A stretch of DNA of 27,013 nucleotides from contig NMRA01000714.1 of assembly GCA_002633005.1 (NCBI GenBank), positions 132,573 to 159,585 of the forward strand. The letters run 5' to 3'. A program made the position numbers and the translations under genes. The notes below the pieces were generated by a model. The model did no database searches. It had not been told where the DNA came from and was given only the letters and a program-made list of their open reading frames with translations. Below, piece by piece: positions 22,501-27,013 of the stretch. Every line of letters begins with the position of its first letter. Within the stretch, counting starts at the first letter, position 1. This DNA is from Phoronis australis. Lineage: Eukaryota > Phoronida > Phoronidae.

Positions 22501-24788
22501 TTGTGCATATCTTCTGATGTCCATGACGAGGGATGCCATTTTTCTGACAGCAAAGAAATTAAATGAGTACTGAAAAGCAAGAAAACAACACATTAGCCTA
22601 TACAGTACCTACTTTTATCACATTTTGTGTGTCGTACCTCTTGGTTATATGTACGGTACCCCGGGTACCATACCCGTGACCTGTTGTGGTACGACACTCG
22701 TGACACTGACTTAGTTTCAAACACCACGGCTGAAAATACTGTATTTGTCACTGGATTTGTCAACCAGAAATTAAGCATACAAATGGATGATAATGAGCTA
22801 TCAGATGACACATAGGTTTACTCATCTGCTCTACTTGTTGTCGTCTGATCACAGTATTTGGGAGGGCTAAAATTTACGTCTGTGTGTCAAAAAAGTGAAA
22901 AATGCTTGCCGTTTTTCTCCGGGTCGTCTGCTCGACATTCGCCTTGTTTTCTGTTATCGCCGTCTGAGGTTGCTAAAAGTCAGTGGCGGATTTGGGGGGC
23001 CAAGGGGGCCATGGCCCCCCTAAACTTGTACCAGATACCATTTGGCAGTTCGGGTGCGAAATACTGACCAGCATATACGCGCATCCAGGGGGTTGGGGGG
23101 TGAATAAACAATGCATAGGCCCTGAACAAACCCCGTTTACAGTTTTTTTTTAGTCAAACGGTCCGCCAACCCAAAACTTCGAGACCCCTGCATCCCAACA
23201 GTTTAGGCTGGGCGTGCTGCATCTGCCGAAATTCTGCTTATTCCTGTGCCCTGGCCCCCCTAACTCAAAATCCTGGATCCGCCCCTGAAAGTAATCACTC
23301 TTTTTGGCGTAAACAAACAGAGTTTGGCATGAAATGACATGATACGACAATGATATCTGGTGCGGAACCAGTAACTCTCCCCCATTTATTTTTATATTTT
23401 CTATATTTTATATTTTTGACAGCTCAGAAATATAGTCTTGGTGTCTTTATTATTGATGTAGAACCGTTGCTTATTTCTGCTATTTCTAACGGTATATAAA
23501 AATATCAAAATCAAATAGATGTTGCAATGCCGTGCAGTTACCGAGGAATAAAAATATAAAATAGTAAAATAGTAAAACTTAAATGGCAGGCATCGGTACT
23601 AAAATATATTAAAATTTCCCCACGTATAGAGCGATGCGCTCTTTCTCAAGGGTGTGCTGCAGACTGCTGAGCACACCCTTGAGAAAAAGCGCATCGCTCT
23701 ATACGTGGGGATATTTTAATATATTTTAGTACCAACGCTTGTCATTTTAGTTTTACTAGTTTTACTGTTTTATAAAAATATCAATTATCCCTTGGATGAA
23801 CAGCCAAAAGGCCACTCAAAAGTGGTGGTATTTGTCTTTAACTGGTGTTTGTTTATACTTTGAATTCATTCACAGATAGTGTTTTTACTAATTTTACAGA
23901 TCATATCTTTTGTGCTGATTCGTAACATACCAGGCTGGTTAAGAACTCGTTATAGCTCCTTCTTTGCGTGGTTCGGCAAAATCTCATTGGAGGTGAGTTA
24001 TAGACAGTTGCTGCATGGCTATTTTAGTATTTTAAAAAAATAATCATGACGACATGCAGCGGCATTAATGGCGCAATTCAGTGTGACCAAGTAGGTTCCA
24101 AGTAAAATCGCAACGGCCTTTGGATCTGACTTCCGGTCATTTGGTACCTGGAATATTGTTAAGAAGTCACTGGACTATATCCACATTTGAAAAATCAGGA
24201 CACTGTTGTTTCTCCATTGAAATTATTTTCTAAAATTTGTAGCTCAGCAAACTAAAGTGATTTTCCCTAATGCAGGCCTCTATCCCATAAAAATTTGTTC
24301 ATTATGCATACCAATTCCCCACATGTTATTACATTTAGGTGCTTCAAGTACTATCCATATAAGTTCAATGTTGAGAGTGAGTCATGTGCCAAGCACTATC
24401 CATATAAGTTCAATGTTGAGAGTGAGTCATGTGCCAAGCACTATCCATATAAGCTCAGTGTTGACAGTGAGTGTTTCAAGCAGTATCCCTATAAGCTCAA
24501 TGTTGACAGTGAGTTGCGTCTCTTTTGCAGCTGTTCATTGCTCAGTACCACGTGTGGCTGGCTGCTGACACTCATGGTCTGCTTGTTCTGGTACCCAGCT
24601 ATCCGGTGCTCAACATCATCATTACCTCATTCATCTTCGTCTGCATCGCCCACGAGCTCTCCAAGGTCACAGGGATCATCGCCAACTACGTCGTTCCCAA
24701 CGACTGGAAGCTGCTGTTGCGGAACTTTCTCTTCTTCTGCGGCATCCTGGTCCCTGTCGGCATACATCATGGTGTGTTCGAGTTCTAA
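1405..24788 (+). CDS. CASD1: CASD1 orthologue, sialic acid 9-O-acetyltransferase, 3' sixteen exons (5' end outside window)
   Basis: In vertebrates CASD1 is a Golgi membrane enzyme that transfers acetyl from acetyl-CoA to CMP-sialic acid, giving 9-O-acetylated sialoglycans. The joined exons are 1405-1515, 1880-1931, 2524-2686, 4210-4330, 6969-7093, 9253-9441, 10777-10885, 12788-12877, 14246-14365, 15706-15862, 16768-16847, 18193-18297, 19590-19730, 20940-21017, 23900-23992 and 24531-24788. They total 1992 nt with no internal stop and consistent phases. Conserved blocks recognised from the vertebrate protein include [91 protein letters not shown] and WLAADT. Asp and His of the triad (human Asp270 and His273) are codons 138 and 141 of this fragment. 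The catalytic Ser (human Ser94) must be on an upstream exon. Family identity is confident; activity and substrate in this organism are inferred. Confidence 0.93.
1516..2523 (+). other. Introns 1 (1516-1879) and 2 (1932-2523)
   Basis: Both are GT-AG introns flanking the 52-nt exon at 1880-1931. No repeat or other feature was recognised in them. Confidence 0.7.
1880..1931 (+). CDS. CASD1: CASD1 exon 2 of window (SGNH domain, short)
   Basis: This is a 52-nt exon that encodes [17 protein letters not shown] plus one base of the next codon. It corresponds to vertebrate WSIKIHNGSSEALSQYK. The acceptor is tttcag before 1880 and the donor gtaagt is at 1932. Phases are 0 in and 1 out. NNT is a potential N-glycosylation sequon, consistent with a luminal domain. 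The exon is too short to be found by open-frame length and was placed by homology. Confidence 0.9.
2524..2686 (+). CDS. CASD1: CASD1 exon 3 of window (SGNH domain)
   Basis: This exon encodes about residues 55-108, from [12 protein letters not shown] to NKAARDY. The vertebrate counterpart has WVLQDPV and MITNEKIDAYNEAA where this has WMMQEPV and [17 protein letters not shown] in HNTTK is a possible glycosylation sequon. The acceptor is tgtag before 2524 and the donor is a consensus gtaagt at 2687. Phases are 1 in and 2 out. A 40-bp minisatellite starts only 24 nt after the exon. Confidence 0.92.
2711..2910. repeat. 40-bp minisatellite, 5 units, next to exon 3 donor
   Basis: Five head-to-tail 40-bp units start at 2711, 2751, 2791, 2831 and 2871. 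They are nearly identical and each begins gcagttccatgtgct and ends aacaagcttt. Each unit junction reads ctttgcag, which resembles a 3' splice site. The array begins 24 nt after exon 3. Confidence 0.95.
3131..3256. repeat. 22-bp minisatellite, 5.7 units
   Basis: Units of 22 bp (acttactgaagttattagtt plus at) start at 3131, 3153, 3175, 3197 and 3219, with a diverged partial at 3241. It is intronic. Confidence 0.92.
3834..3988. repeat. 77-bp tandem duplication
   Basis: Two copies start at 3834 and 3911. Both begin acggtacttag and share cttattatacttgttggttt. About ten differences separate them. Confidence 0.9.
4210..4330 (+). CDS. CASD1: CASD1 exon 4 of window, carries catalytic Asp and His
   Basis: This exon encodes about residues 109-149, including SSSRLIAQ and then [15 protein letters not shown]. 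The DGLH motif is the Asp-x-x-His end of the SGNH active site: the Asp codon is at 4295-4297 and the His codon at 4304-4306. These equal Asp270 and His273 reported for human CASD1. The acceptor is attgcag before 4210 and the donor gtaaga is at 4331. Phases are 2 in and 0 out. The first third ([13 protein letters not shown]) is poorly conserved with vertebrates, but the spacing to the previous block agrees. Confidence 0.9.
4384..4615 (+). mobile_element. tRNA-derived SINE copy with internally expanded 33-bp unit
   Basis: The sequence from gaggcagtgtggcctgg to gcccacct matches, on the opposite strand, the element at 21597-21773. Shared parts are the tRNA-like head, cacactgctaracccttgag, tctagctcctcagct and attaataaagcataaa. 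This copy lacks most of the part between the A-box-like head and the B-box region, and it has four copies of one 33-bp unit. It lies within intron 4, starting 54 nt after exon 4. Confidence 0.75.
4420..4545. repeat. 33-bp minisatellite inside the SINE, 3.8 units
   Basis: Units of 33 bp start at 4420, 4453, 4486 and 4519 (actggggcacactgctagac, then ccttgagttaggt). The single-copy version of this unit is present in the sister SINE at about 21677-21710. Confidence 0.93.
5193..6640. mobile_element. ~1.45-kb element with short inverted ends and tandem CTAGTGGC modules
   Basis: The left end reads ATGCGCCCACATATG, and the right end is its inverted partner (CAATTGTGGGCGCAT). Inside, a block of about 450 bp is repeated at least twice: ggacggatcc recurs at 5356 and 5809, and a third, decayed start is near 6230. 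Each block is made of related sub-modules containing a gaaatttggcatgta-like phrase and ending in CYAGTGGC. There is no open frame of transposase size, so it is probably non-autonomous. The transposon interpretation is an inference from the ends. Confidence 0.55.
6641..6968 (+). other. 3' part of intron 4
   Basis: AT-rich unique sequence lies between the repeat element and exon 5. No feature was recognised apart from the tttctacag acceptor. Confidence 0.6.
6969..7093 (+). CDS. CASD1: CASD1 exon 5 of window (end of SGNH domain, start of first membrane helix)
   Basis: This exon encodes about residues 150-190: [16 protein letters not shown], then [16 protein letters not shown], then the hydrophobic GIGIAVLIW. 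It matches vertebrate MNVYCN and DGSCCQ, and keeps the Cys of NMYCN and the CC pair. The acceptor is ctacag before 6969 and the donor gtacgt is at 7094. Phases are 0 in and 2 out. The hydrophobic run continues into exon 6 and forms the helix linking the luminal catalytic domain to the multi-pass domain. Confidence 0.93.
7094..9252 (+). other. Intron 5, no recognised features
   Basis: This is 2.16 kb between exons 5 and 6. Several open frames exist (for example 7827-8249) but none has a recognisable domain, and they lack coding composition. No tandem array or inverted repeat was seen. Confidence 0.55.
9253..9441 (+). CDS. CASD1: CASD1 exon 6 of window (end of first helix, basic Cys-rich loop, next helix)
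   Basis: This exon encodes about residues 191-253. It completes a Cys codon split across the junction, then [16 protein letters not shown], a Cys-containing loop ([14 protein letters not shown]), and [13 protein letters not shown]. The vertebrate counterpart ends KLGLIMAYFYMCDR. The acceptor is cttccag before 9253 and the donor gtaatt is at 9442. Phases are 2 in and 2 out. The basic loop after the helix fits the positive-inside rule for a cytosolic side, which is an inference. Confidence 0.93.
9885..9990 (-). mobile_element. Possible SINE fragment, minus strand
   Basis: Read on the minus strand the segment contains ctttcggtgcgacgataaac and then ctggttcgag. This resembles a conserved module (TTCGG-GACG-TAAACCG) that I recall from SINEs of marine invertebrates, and the ggttcga B-box core of tRNA-derived elements. 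No second copy is in the window, so the call is tentative. Confidence 0.25.
10310..10700. repeat. Diverged copy of the CTAGTGGC module repeat
   Basis: The phrases aaccaaaccgttcc, aaaattggca and ttttcggac resemble 5583-5680 of the intron 4 element. CCTAGTGGC occurs at 10442-10451 (in cccctagtggc), 10542-10550 and 10653-10661, all in the same orientation. It lies immediately upstream of exon 7. Confidence 0.7.
10777..10885 (+). CDS. CASD1: CASD1 exon 7 of window (membrane domain)
   Basis: This exon encodes about residues 254-290. It completes Arg, then [16 protein letters not shown], the helix [14 protein letters not shown] and the acidic DDLDQ. The vertebrate protein has RANLFMKENKFY here. 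The acceptor is ttccag before 10777 and the donor gtaaca at 10886 is weaker than most. Phases are 2 in and 0 out. NYS is a possible sequon in a short loop. Confidence 0.93.
11450..11850. mobile_element. MITE-like element with ~95-bp terminal inverted repeats
   Basis: The left end GGCCCGGTCTCCAATCTTT and the right end (read inverted GGCCCGGTCTCTAATCTTT) continue as imperfect inverted repeats for about 95 nt. Both arms contain ACTCGAA, TTTTGGCA and GCGAACT-AAGATAA. A possible 3-bp target duplication, ctg, flanks it at 11447-11449 and 11851-11853. The centre is rich in ACTCGA/TCGAGT words. There is no coding capacity. Confidence 0.8.
12495..12694. repeat. Imperfect inverted repeat around CATGGGATC
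   Basis: The arm gatctcatgggatcgatgac followed by atcgccacct (12495-12530) is matched in inverted form by aggtcgctagtatccggtcc then catgggatcagtcatc (12657-12692). It could be an old short inverted-repeat element just upstream of exon 8. The arms have several mismatches. Confidence 0.35.
12788..12877 (+). CDS. CASD1: CASD1 exon 8 of window ([14 protein letters not shown] motif)
   Basis: This 90-nt exon encodes residues 291-320, [19 protein letters not shown] then [11 protein letters not shown]. It is nearly identical to the vertebrate block [21 protein letters not shown], one of the strongest signatures of the acyltransferase domain. The acceptor is taken as gatctag before 12788. A nearer AG (gcgcag, 12793-12794) would put the conserved residues out of frame, so the upstream site decides the start. 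The donor is gtaagt at 12878. Phases are 0 and 0. Confidence 0.93.
12939..13286. mobile_element. Short inverted-repeat DNA transposon with 5-bp target duplication
   Basis: The left end is CAGGGCCCTCAATCCC and the right end, inverted, is CAGGGCCCCTCGACC. The flanking pentamer CAGTC is present on both sides (12934-12938 and 13287-13291). The length of 348 bp with no transposase indicates a non-autonomous element. CAGGG ends with a 5-bp duplication suggest a hAT-like (hAT5-type) origin, which is an inference. Confidence 0.65.
13781..13798. repeat. Poly(T) run of 18 in a T-rich tract
   Basis: This homopolymer follows a ttttattt-rich stretch from 13761. It could be the reversed A-tail of a minus-strand retroposed sequence, but no body was recognised. 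Confidence 0.7.
14246..14365 (+). CDS. CASD1: CASD1 exon 9 of window (membrane domain)
   Basis: This exon encodes residues 321-360: [17 protein letters not shown], then [20 protein letters not shown] and LCQ. It matches vertebrate VLVAAYLFQTGYGHFSYFW in register and length. The acceptor is atttcag before 14246 and the donor gtatag at 14366 is a weak consensus. Phases are 0 and 0. Confidence 0.95.
14366..15705 (+). other. Intron 9, no recognised features
   Basis: This is 1.34 kb of AT-rich sequence between exons 9 and 10. No tandem array, inverted repeat or credible frame was seen. Confidence 0.6.
15706..15862 (+). CDS. CASD1: CASD1 exon 10 of window (membrane domain)
   Basis: This exon encodes residues 361-412, [20 protein letters not shown] then [20 protein letters not shown] and [12 protein letters not shown], plus one base. 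[12 protein letters not shown] is identical to the vertebrate motif. Two strongly hydrophobic helices are visible. The acceptor is ctgcag before 15706 and the donor gtgagt is at 15863. Phases are 0 in and 1 out. Codon use is visibly more GC-rich than in the introns on either side. Confidence 0.95.
16444..16661. repeat. 70-bp minisatellite, 3.1 units
   Basis: Units start at 16444, 16514 and 16584 (tagaacagaaagc...gattagggtccctcata...gaacacatg), with a short partial at 16654. They are about 93-95% identical. It is in intron 10, about 100 nt before exon 11. Confidence 0.95.
16768..16847 (+). CDS. CASD1: CASD1 exon 11 of window (membrane helix)
   Basis: This 80-nt exon encodes about residues 413-439, [20 protein letters not shown] then STFYGSE. 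It corresponds to vertebrate GNCFWHFGLLLKLG and the following helix. The acceptor is ttccag before 16768 and the donor gtatgt is at 16848. Phases are 1 in and 0 out. The donor runs straight into a decamer tandem repeat. Confidence 0.92.
16851..16983. repeat. Decamer repeat TGTGATTCYA starting at the exon 11 donor
   Basis: About thirteen units of roughly 10 bp (tgtgattcta or tgtgattcca, with ttt variants) run without gap from 3 nt after the donor GT at 16848. The donor gtatgtga blends into the first unit. Confidence 0.93.
17122..17899 (+). pseudogene. Possible retroelement remnant: two intronic open frames
   Basis: The first frame (17122-17316, 64 residues) carries CDDC and CVVC pairs spaced like a metal-binding site. 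The second (17483-17899, 138 residues) includes [18 protein letters not shown] and [10 protein letters not shown]. This recalls the linker between protease and reverse transcriptase in some LTR-retrotransposon polyproteins. No catalytic motif of protease, polymerase or integrase is visible, and no LTR was found. It lies in intron 11. The frames could be chance open frames. Confidence 0.25.
18193..18297 (+). CDS. CASD1: CASD1 exon 12 of window
   Basis: This 105-nt exon encodes residues 440-474, [19 protein letters not shown] then [16 protein letters not shown]. The vertebrate protein has AFEKIFSLWPLSKCF and VYEWWFRWRLDRY, so the FRW-LDRY motif is kept. The acceptor is cttacag before 18193 and the donor gtgagt is at 18298. 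Phases are 0 and 0. Confidence 0.93.
18707..18766. repeat. 30-bp tandem duplication, exact
   Basis: Two identical 30-bp units begin tgactgaatgccagccattc at 18707 and 18737. They lie in intron 12. The remainder of this intron (18298-19589) shows nothing recognised. Confidence 0.95.
19590..19730 (+). CDS. CASD1: CASD1 exon 13 of window (two membrane helices)
   Basis: This exon encodes residues 475-521: [20 protein letters not shown], then [20 protein letters not shown] and SSILGLG. The vertebrate equivalent has VVFHGMLFAFIYLALQKRQIL and LFSNKISNFLLFISVV. The acceptor is ttttag before 19590 and the donor gtaagt is at 19731. Phases are 0 and 0. Confidence 0.92.
19853..19949. mobile_element. Single arm related to the 11450-11850 MITE
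   Basis: The sequence taatctttgtactcg, then ttctacttttgtgcgaactc and aagataagtttctattattg, aligns along ~95 nt with the left arm at 11455-11550. The matching right arm is not visible nearby. ACTCG-rich sequence at 20468-20510 may be its displaced interior. This is probably a broken or interrupted copy. Confidence 0.65.
20267..20471. repeat. 34-bp minisatellite, 6 units
   Basis: Units atttatagtacaagtgggct followed by cagtttcctactcc start at 20267, 20301, 20335, 20369, 20403 and 20438. The fifth has one extra base. The internal copies are virtually identical, which points to recent homogenisation. Confidence 0.95.
20940..21017 (+). CDS. CASD1: CASD1 exon 14 of window (last 11 nt triplicated with the donor)
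   Basis: This 78-nt exon encodes residues 522-547, [20 protein letters not shown] then YVAFIP. It corresponds to vertebrate SSCKNKAECNELHPSVSVVQ, with two Cys residues kept. The acceptor is tttcag before 20940 and the donor gtgagt is at 21018. Phases are 0 and 0. The last 11 exon bases and the donor are the first unit of a 65-bp tandem repeat, so identical donors occur at 21083 and 21148. Confidence 0.9.
21007..21201. repeat. 65-bp minisatellite, 3 units, overlapping exon 14 end and donor
   Basis: Units start at 21007, 21072 and 21137 with catttattccagtgagtac. The first unit covers the last 11 coding bases of exon 14 and its splice donor; the other two copy both. Confidence 0.97.
21597..21773 (-). 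mobile_element. tRNA-derived SINE, minus strand
   Basis: On the minus strand the element reads gaggcagtgtggcctggttg (A-box-like head), then gggttcgagtcccaccaggt (B box GGTTCGAGTCC). It continues with cacactgctaaacccttgag, tctagctcctcagct and attaataaagcataaa. The A/B-box spacing and B-box match indicate an RNA polymerase III promoter from a tRNA. The sister copy is at 4384-4615 on the plus strand. Confidence 0.8.
22981..23287. mobile_element. 307-bp non-autonomous DNA transposon with AAAGT target duplication
   Basis: The left end is CAGTGGCGGATTTGG and the right end, inverted, is CAGGGGCGGATCCAGG. AAAGT flanks both sides (22976-22980 and 23288-23292). GGGGGGCCA-type G runs lie just inside each end. 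The ends and 5-bp duplication resemble those of the 12939-13286 element, suggesting the same superfamily (hAT5-like, inferred). Confidence 0.75.
23548..23780. repeat. Long near-perfect inverted repeat (hairpin) in intron 14
   Basis: The core arms 23595-23658 and 23670-23733 are 64 nt each, with only about two mismatches and an 11-nt loop. Outside the core the arms continue less perfectly (aaaatagtaaaac with gttttactagtttt) to about 23548 and 23780. The right arm ends about 170 nt before exon 15. It could be a foldback element. Confidence 0.93.
23900..23992 (+). CDS. CASD1: CASD1 exon 15 of window ([20 protein letters not shown])
   Basis: This exon encodes residues 548-578, [19 protein letters not shown] then [12 protein letters not shown]. 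The blocks LIRNIPG and [14 protein letters not shown] are the same as in vertebrates. The acceptor ttttacag before 23900 gives the same spacing as the vertebrate protein. A second acceptor, attcacag ending at 23875, is in frame and would add eight hydrophobic residues. The donor is gtgagt at 23993. Phases are 0 and 0. Confidence 0.94.
24346..24522. repeat. 42-45-bp minisatellite abutting the last exon's acceptor
   Basis: Units start at 24346, 24391, 24436 and 24478 with aagcactatccatataagyt and contain gttgasagtgagt. The first two are 45 bp and the third 42 bp. The last runs into the polypyrimidine tract (cgtctcttttgcag) of exon 16. Each unit carries a gtgagt, which resembles a splice donor. 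Confidence 0.93.
24531..24788 (+). CDS. CASD1: CASD1 terminal coding exon (C-terminus and stop)
   Basis: This exon encodes residues 579-663 and a TAA stop at 24786-24788. It begins [20 protein letters not shown], continues with [20 protein letters not shown], and ends [27 protein letters not shown] and NII--FIFVC-AHE match vertebrate CASD1; the extreme C-terminus diverges. The acceptor is tcttttgcag before 24531. It is clearly GC-richer than its surroundings. A tandem array ends against its polypyrimidine tract. Confidence 0.95.
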   Translation: MFIAQYHVWLAADTHGLLVLVPSYPVLNIIITSFIFVCIAHELSKVTGIIANYVVPNDWKLLLRNFLFFCGILVPVGIHHGVFEF

Positions 24789-25478
24789 TGACAACGCAGG
24801 CAGAGAAATGTTTCTATGGGACAATCTTACAGTCACCACCAGGATCGCTCTGATGTTCTGATCTGTCCATATCTGGAAATAGTCTCTTCTGGTGCACTTT
24901 GTTTATTTAGTTGAGTAGGAAAAATAAATGTATGGGCTCTTCCACAAGTTGATCATGTCTGCGTCATTCTTTGCTGACTTAGGAGGATAAACGTCGTTTA
25001 GTTAACGTTAGAATAGAGACTTGCGGGACAGCAGCAGCTGAAGCTCACTTGCTCCAAAAACATGGCTGAAAATGTGTTCAGCATTGCAGGGAAATGCTGC
25101 ACCCTTCGATTTTGTCACATGACTACTGATCTTGAGGTTTACATTGAGTGTTAATCTTTCCCAGAGATGTCGTGTTTTAACAGAAATTTCAGGCAGTGTT
25201 AACTTTTGAGATATGATAGTTGAAAATGTGACGTGTTCATGTCATGCAGATGGAATTCGTATGGTGAAGGTCTCAAGAGGTGATTGCTGAATGGGCATAC
25301 TTGGCAAAGTGGAAAGTATTGAACCGTATATTTATGAAAAGTAGCAAAACTGCCGGGAAATTATGGGCAATTTTAGTCACCCTTATTCTGCGACAGCGTT
25401 AAGATAGCCGACGTGTTTGAACTGTTAAACTCATCTGAATAGAACTGGTTTTGGCTAGTAAGCGGAAGTCATCCGCAG
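24789..25478 (+). other. 3' UTR and downstream flank
   Basis: After the stop codon the sequence loses coding character. Apart from the AATAAA at 24923 nothing specific was recognised here. Confidence 0.5.
24923..24928 (+). promoter_or_regulatory. Candidate poly(A) signal AATAAA for CASD1
   Basis: This is the first AATAAA after the stop codon, 135 nt downstream, and it gives a 3' UTR of about 160 nt. Further AATAAA hexamers at 25674-25679 and 26138-26143 could give longer UTRs. Only the motif and position support this. Confidence 0.55.
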
Positions 25479-25604
25479 GTTCGAATGGTAATGGTCGGAT
25501 ATAGCGTGCCTGTGTTTTGAGAACCAGTTTTCTTCACTGAATAACGGGCATCAAACTGGTTCTTAAAATACGGCACTTATATCCGACTATTGCCAGTTCA
25601 AACG
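25479..25604. repeat. Imperfect hairpin, ~50-nt arms
   Basis: The left arm 25479-25531 (gttcgaatggtaatggtcgg, atatagcgtgcctg, gagaaccagttttc) pairs with the inverted right arm 25552-25604 (caaactggttctt, atatccgactattgcc, agttcaaac). The loop is about 20 nt. It lies 0.7 kb after the stop codon, so it could be within a long 3' UTR or in intergenic DNA. Confidence 0.8.
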
Positions 25605-26805
25605 TAAATGTCATACTGGTGCTAACTGTTGGACACCCTTAGCAATGAAGGAACTTTGTCATAATATAATGTGAATAAATACTATATATTTACAATTGGG
25701 CTGGGTAATTTAATTTTGGACCACAAGGTGTTGTCCCCTCCTCAACATGACCTTTGAACTCATATGTTAACCCATATGTGCACCAAGAGTGGAGAGTGTC
25801 CTAATGGTGTGTTGGCTGCTACCTGTGTAAACAAACTGGAGGTATTTATTGAACTTGTGAAATGTGTTGTACATAATAACTGTAAATTGTATTGTGGGAA
25901 ATATTTTCAAGTATGTCTGAGGGTACTTGATATTGTTTATTACCGCCTTATAACTAGTGATGGATCCAGATCACGACCAGATGGTTCTTGCTGTTGACAG
26001 ACAGTGGCAGGGGGCACTTTATACTGTTCCAGTATGGCAATACACGGGTTGTGGGACCCTGACTCTATGGATACCCACCAGTGTACCTGTTGTTGGTTGT
26101 GATTTGTAAATTATTGTACAGAGGGAAGCGAATTGTTAATAAAAATATTGGTAATGTTTATTTCGTTTTAGTCTCCCAAATCTTCAGCCAAATCTCTGTT
26201 CAAGAAGTCGTATATTTTTGTGACTGAGTTAATGTGCCTTGATTAAAAGAGCTCACCAAATTGTCCGGGAAGTGTTATAGTGGCAAGGTGATAAATGCTT
26301 GAGTAACTCTATACATTACACAATACTTTGAGGACATTAAACTGGGAATTCCATGTCCATGGCTTGTTACTTTTTATGCCCGGCAAAAAAGTTGCCCTTT
26401 ATAGTCAGCATCCTGTCGGATGTTGCTTGCCCATCAGTTTTCTCAAAAAACACTTGGTGGATCGTGATAAAATGAGGCACAATTATGCACCAGCACCAGT
26501 CGATGTTCGGAACTACTATAACCGTGACACTCCCTTGAACGTTTTAGTTTTCGACAAGAAATTTCTTGTCATTTTTGAATAAACAAACGCGGAAGTTTGA
26601 CAAAATTTAAGGTAGAGGTTTATGTTGGGTATGCGTATACACGGATGCGTATACACGGTCATTATTTGATTTCGAATTGGTTCATCTGTCGTGGCACCCT
26701 CTGTTAGCCAATTTAGCTTTCGATAGGAAATTCCTTGTACCTCAGTTTATTATGAGACTATTTGACGAGTTTTGCTGAAACTTGACACAGTTATGTCGTG
26801 GCATC
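25605..26805 (+). other. Downstream flank, no gene recognised
   Basis: Short open frames (25764-25997 and 26328-26582) have no recognisable domain. AATAAA hexamers at 25674 and 26138 may be used or incidental. Near 26690-26790 phrases such as ggcaccctctgttagcc and gctgaaacttgacac weakly recall the module repeat of intron 4. Confidence 0.45.
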
Positions 26806-27013
26806 CAGTGGCAGATCTACGATTTCATTAAGGGGGGGTTTAGGATTCGAGAGAATCCGAGGCGCCTAGCGCCGAGGAGAAGGAAGGTCGCGAGAGGGTT
26901 TCCCTCCTCCCGTGTAAGATTTTTTTGGATTTTTAGTAGCTAATTTCGTTTTTCTGGCGATTTTTTTTCCAGTTTTTATTTTTGATCCTGTCCCGAGGGG
27001 GGGTTTAAACCCC
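26806..27013. mobile_element. Left end of a repeat beginning CAGTGGCAGATC, cut by window end
   Basis: CAGTGGCAGATCTACG at 26806 resembles the terminal sequence of the element at 22981 (CAGTGGCGGAT), and a G run follows at a similar distance. It contains small palindromes (GGCGCCTAGCGCC at 26861-26873, and GGGGTTTAAACCCC at 27000-27013). The other end is outside the window. Confidence 0.4.

Noticed and set aside
22656-22672. Palindrome GGTACCCCGGGTACC
   Set aside because: It is short, isolated and without neighbouring structure. It is listed here only because it catches the eye.
24295-24861. 188-codon plus-strand frame
   Set aside because: It reads the 42-45-bp array and then the final CASD1 exon in the wrong frame. 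The correct frame of that exon matches CASD1.

Overview
The window is intron-rich animal nuclear DNA. It carries most of one protein-coding gene on the + strand, the invertebrate orthologue of CASD1 (sialic acid / N-acetylneuraminate 9-O-acetyltransferase). Sixteen coding exons (1405-24788) were placed by eye. Every junction has a GT donor and an AG acceptor, all splice phases agree, and the joined frame is 1992 nt (663 codons plus stop). The frame corresponds to roughly residue 133 to the C-terminus of the ~797-residue vertebrate protein. The 5' exons, which must hold the signal anchor and the catalytic-serine block of the SGNH domain, lie upstream of base 1. The Asp and His of the catalytic triad are present in exon 4 (DGLH). 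Exons 5-16 encode the many-pass membrane domain shared with fungal Cas1p-like proteins.

The organism is probably a marine invertebrate. The introns (0.36-2.9 kb), AT-rich non-coding DNA, dense minisatellites, short inverted-repeat transposons and a tRNA-derived SINE fit an amphioxus, hemichordate, echinoderm or mollusc genome. I cannot tell which from the sequence alone.

Layout: 1-175 is a 25-bp minisatellite, followed by the intron before exon 1. Exons 1-3 (1405-2686) finish the first part of the SGNH domain. Intron 3 holds three tandem arrays. Exon 4 (4210-4330) carries the Asp/His motif. Intron 4 holds a SINE with an expanded 33-bp unit and a ~1.45-kb element with short terminal inverted repeats, built from modules that each carry a CTCF-core-like sequence. 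Exons 5-7 (6969-10885) start the membrane domain. Introns 7 and 8 hold short inverted-repeat elements (11450-11850, 12939-13286). Exons 8-14 (12788-21017) carry most of the membrane helices. Intron 14 holds a SINE copy in the opposite orientation, an element with a 5-bp target duplication, and a ~230-bp near-perfect inverted repeat. Exons 15-16 (23900-24788) end the protein, with a candidate poly(A) signal at 24923. The remaining ~2 kb is 3' flank with a hairpin and the start of another repeat cut by the window end.

No second gene is convincingly present. The most unusual features are non-coding. Several minisatellites start at, or end at, splice sites; one has triplicated the end of exon 14 together with its 5' splice site. 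There are also the CTCF-like repeat modules, the SINE pair and the long intronic hairpin.
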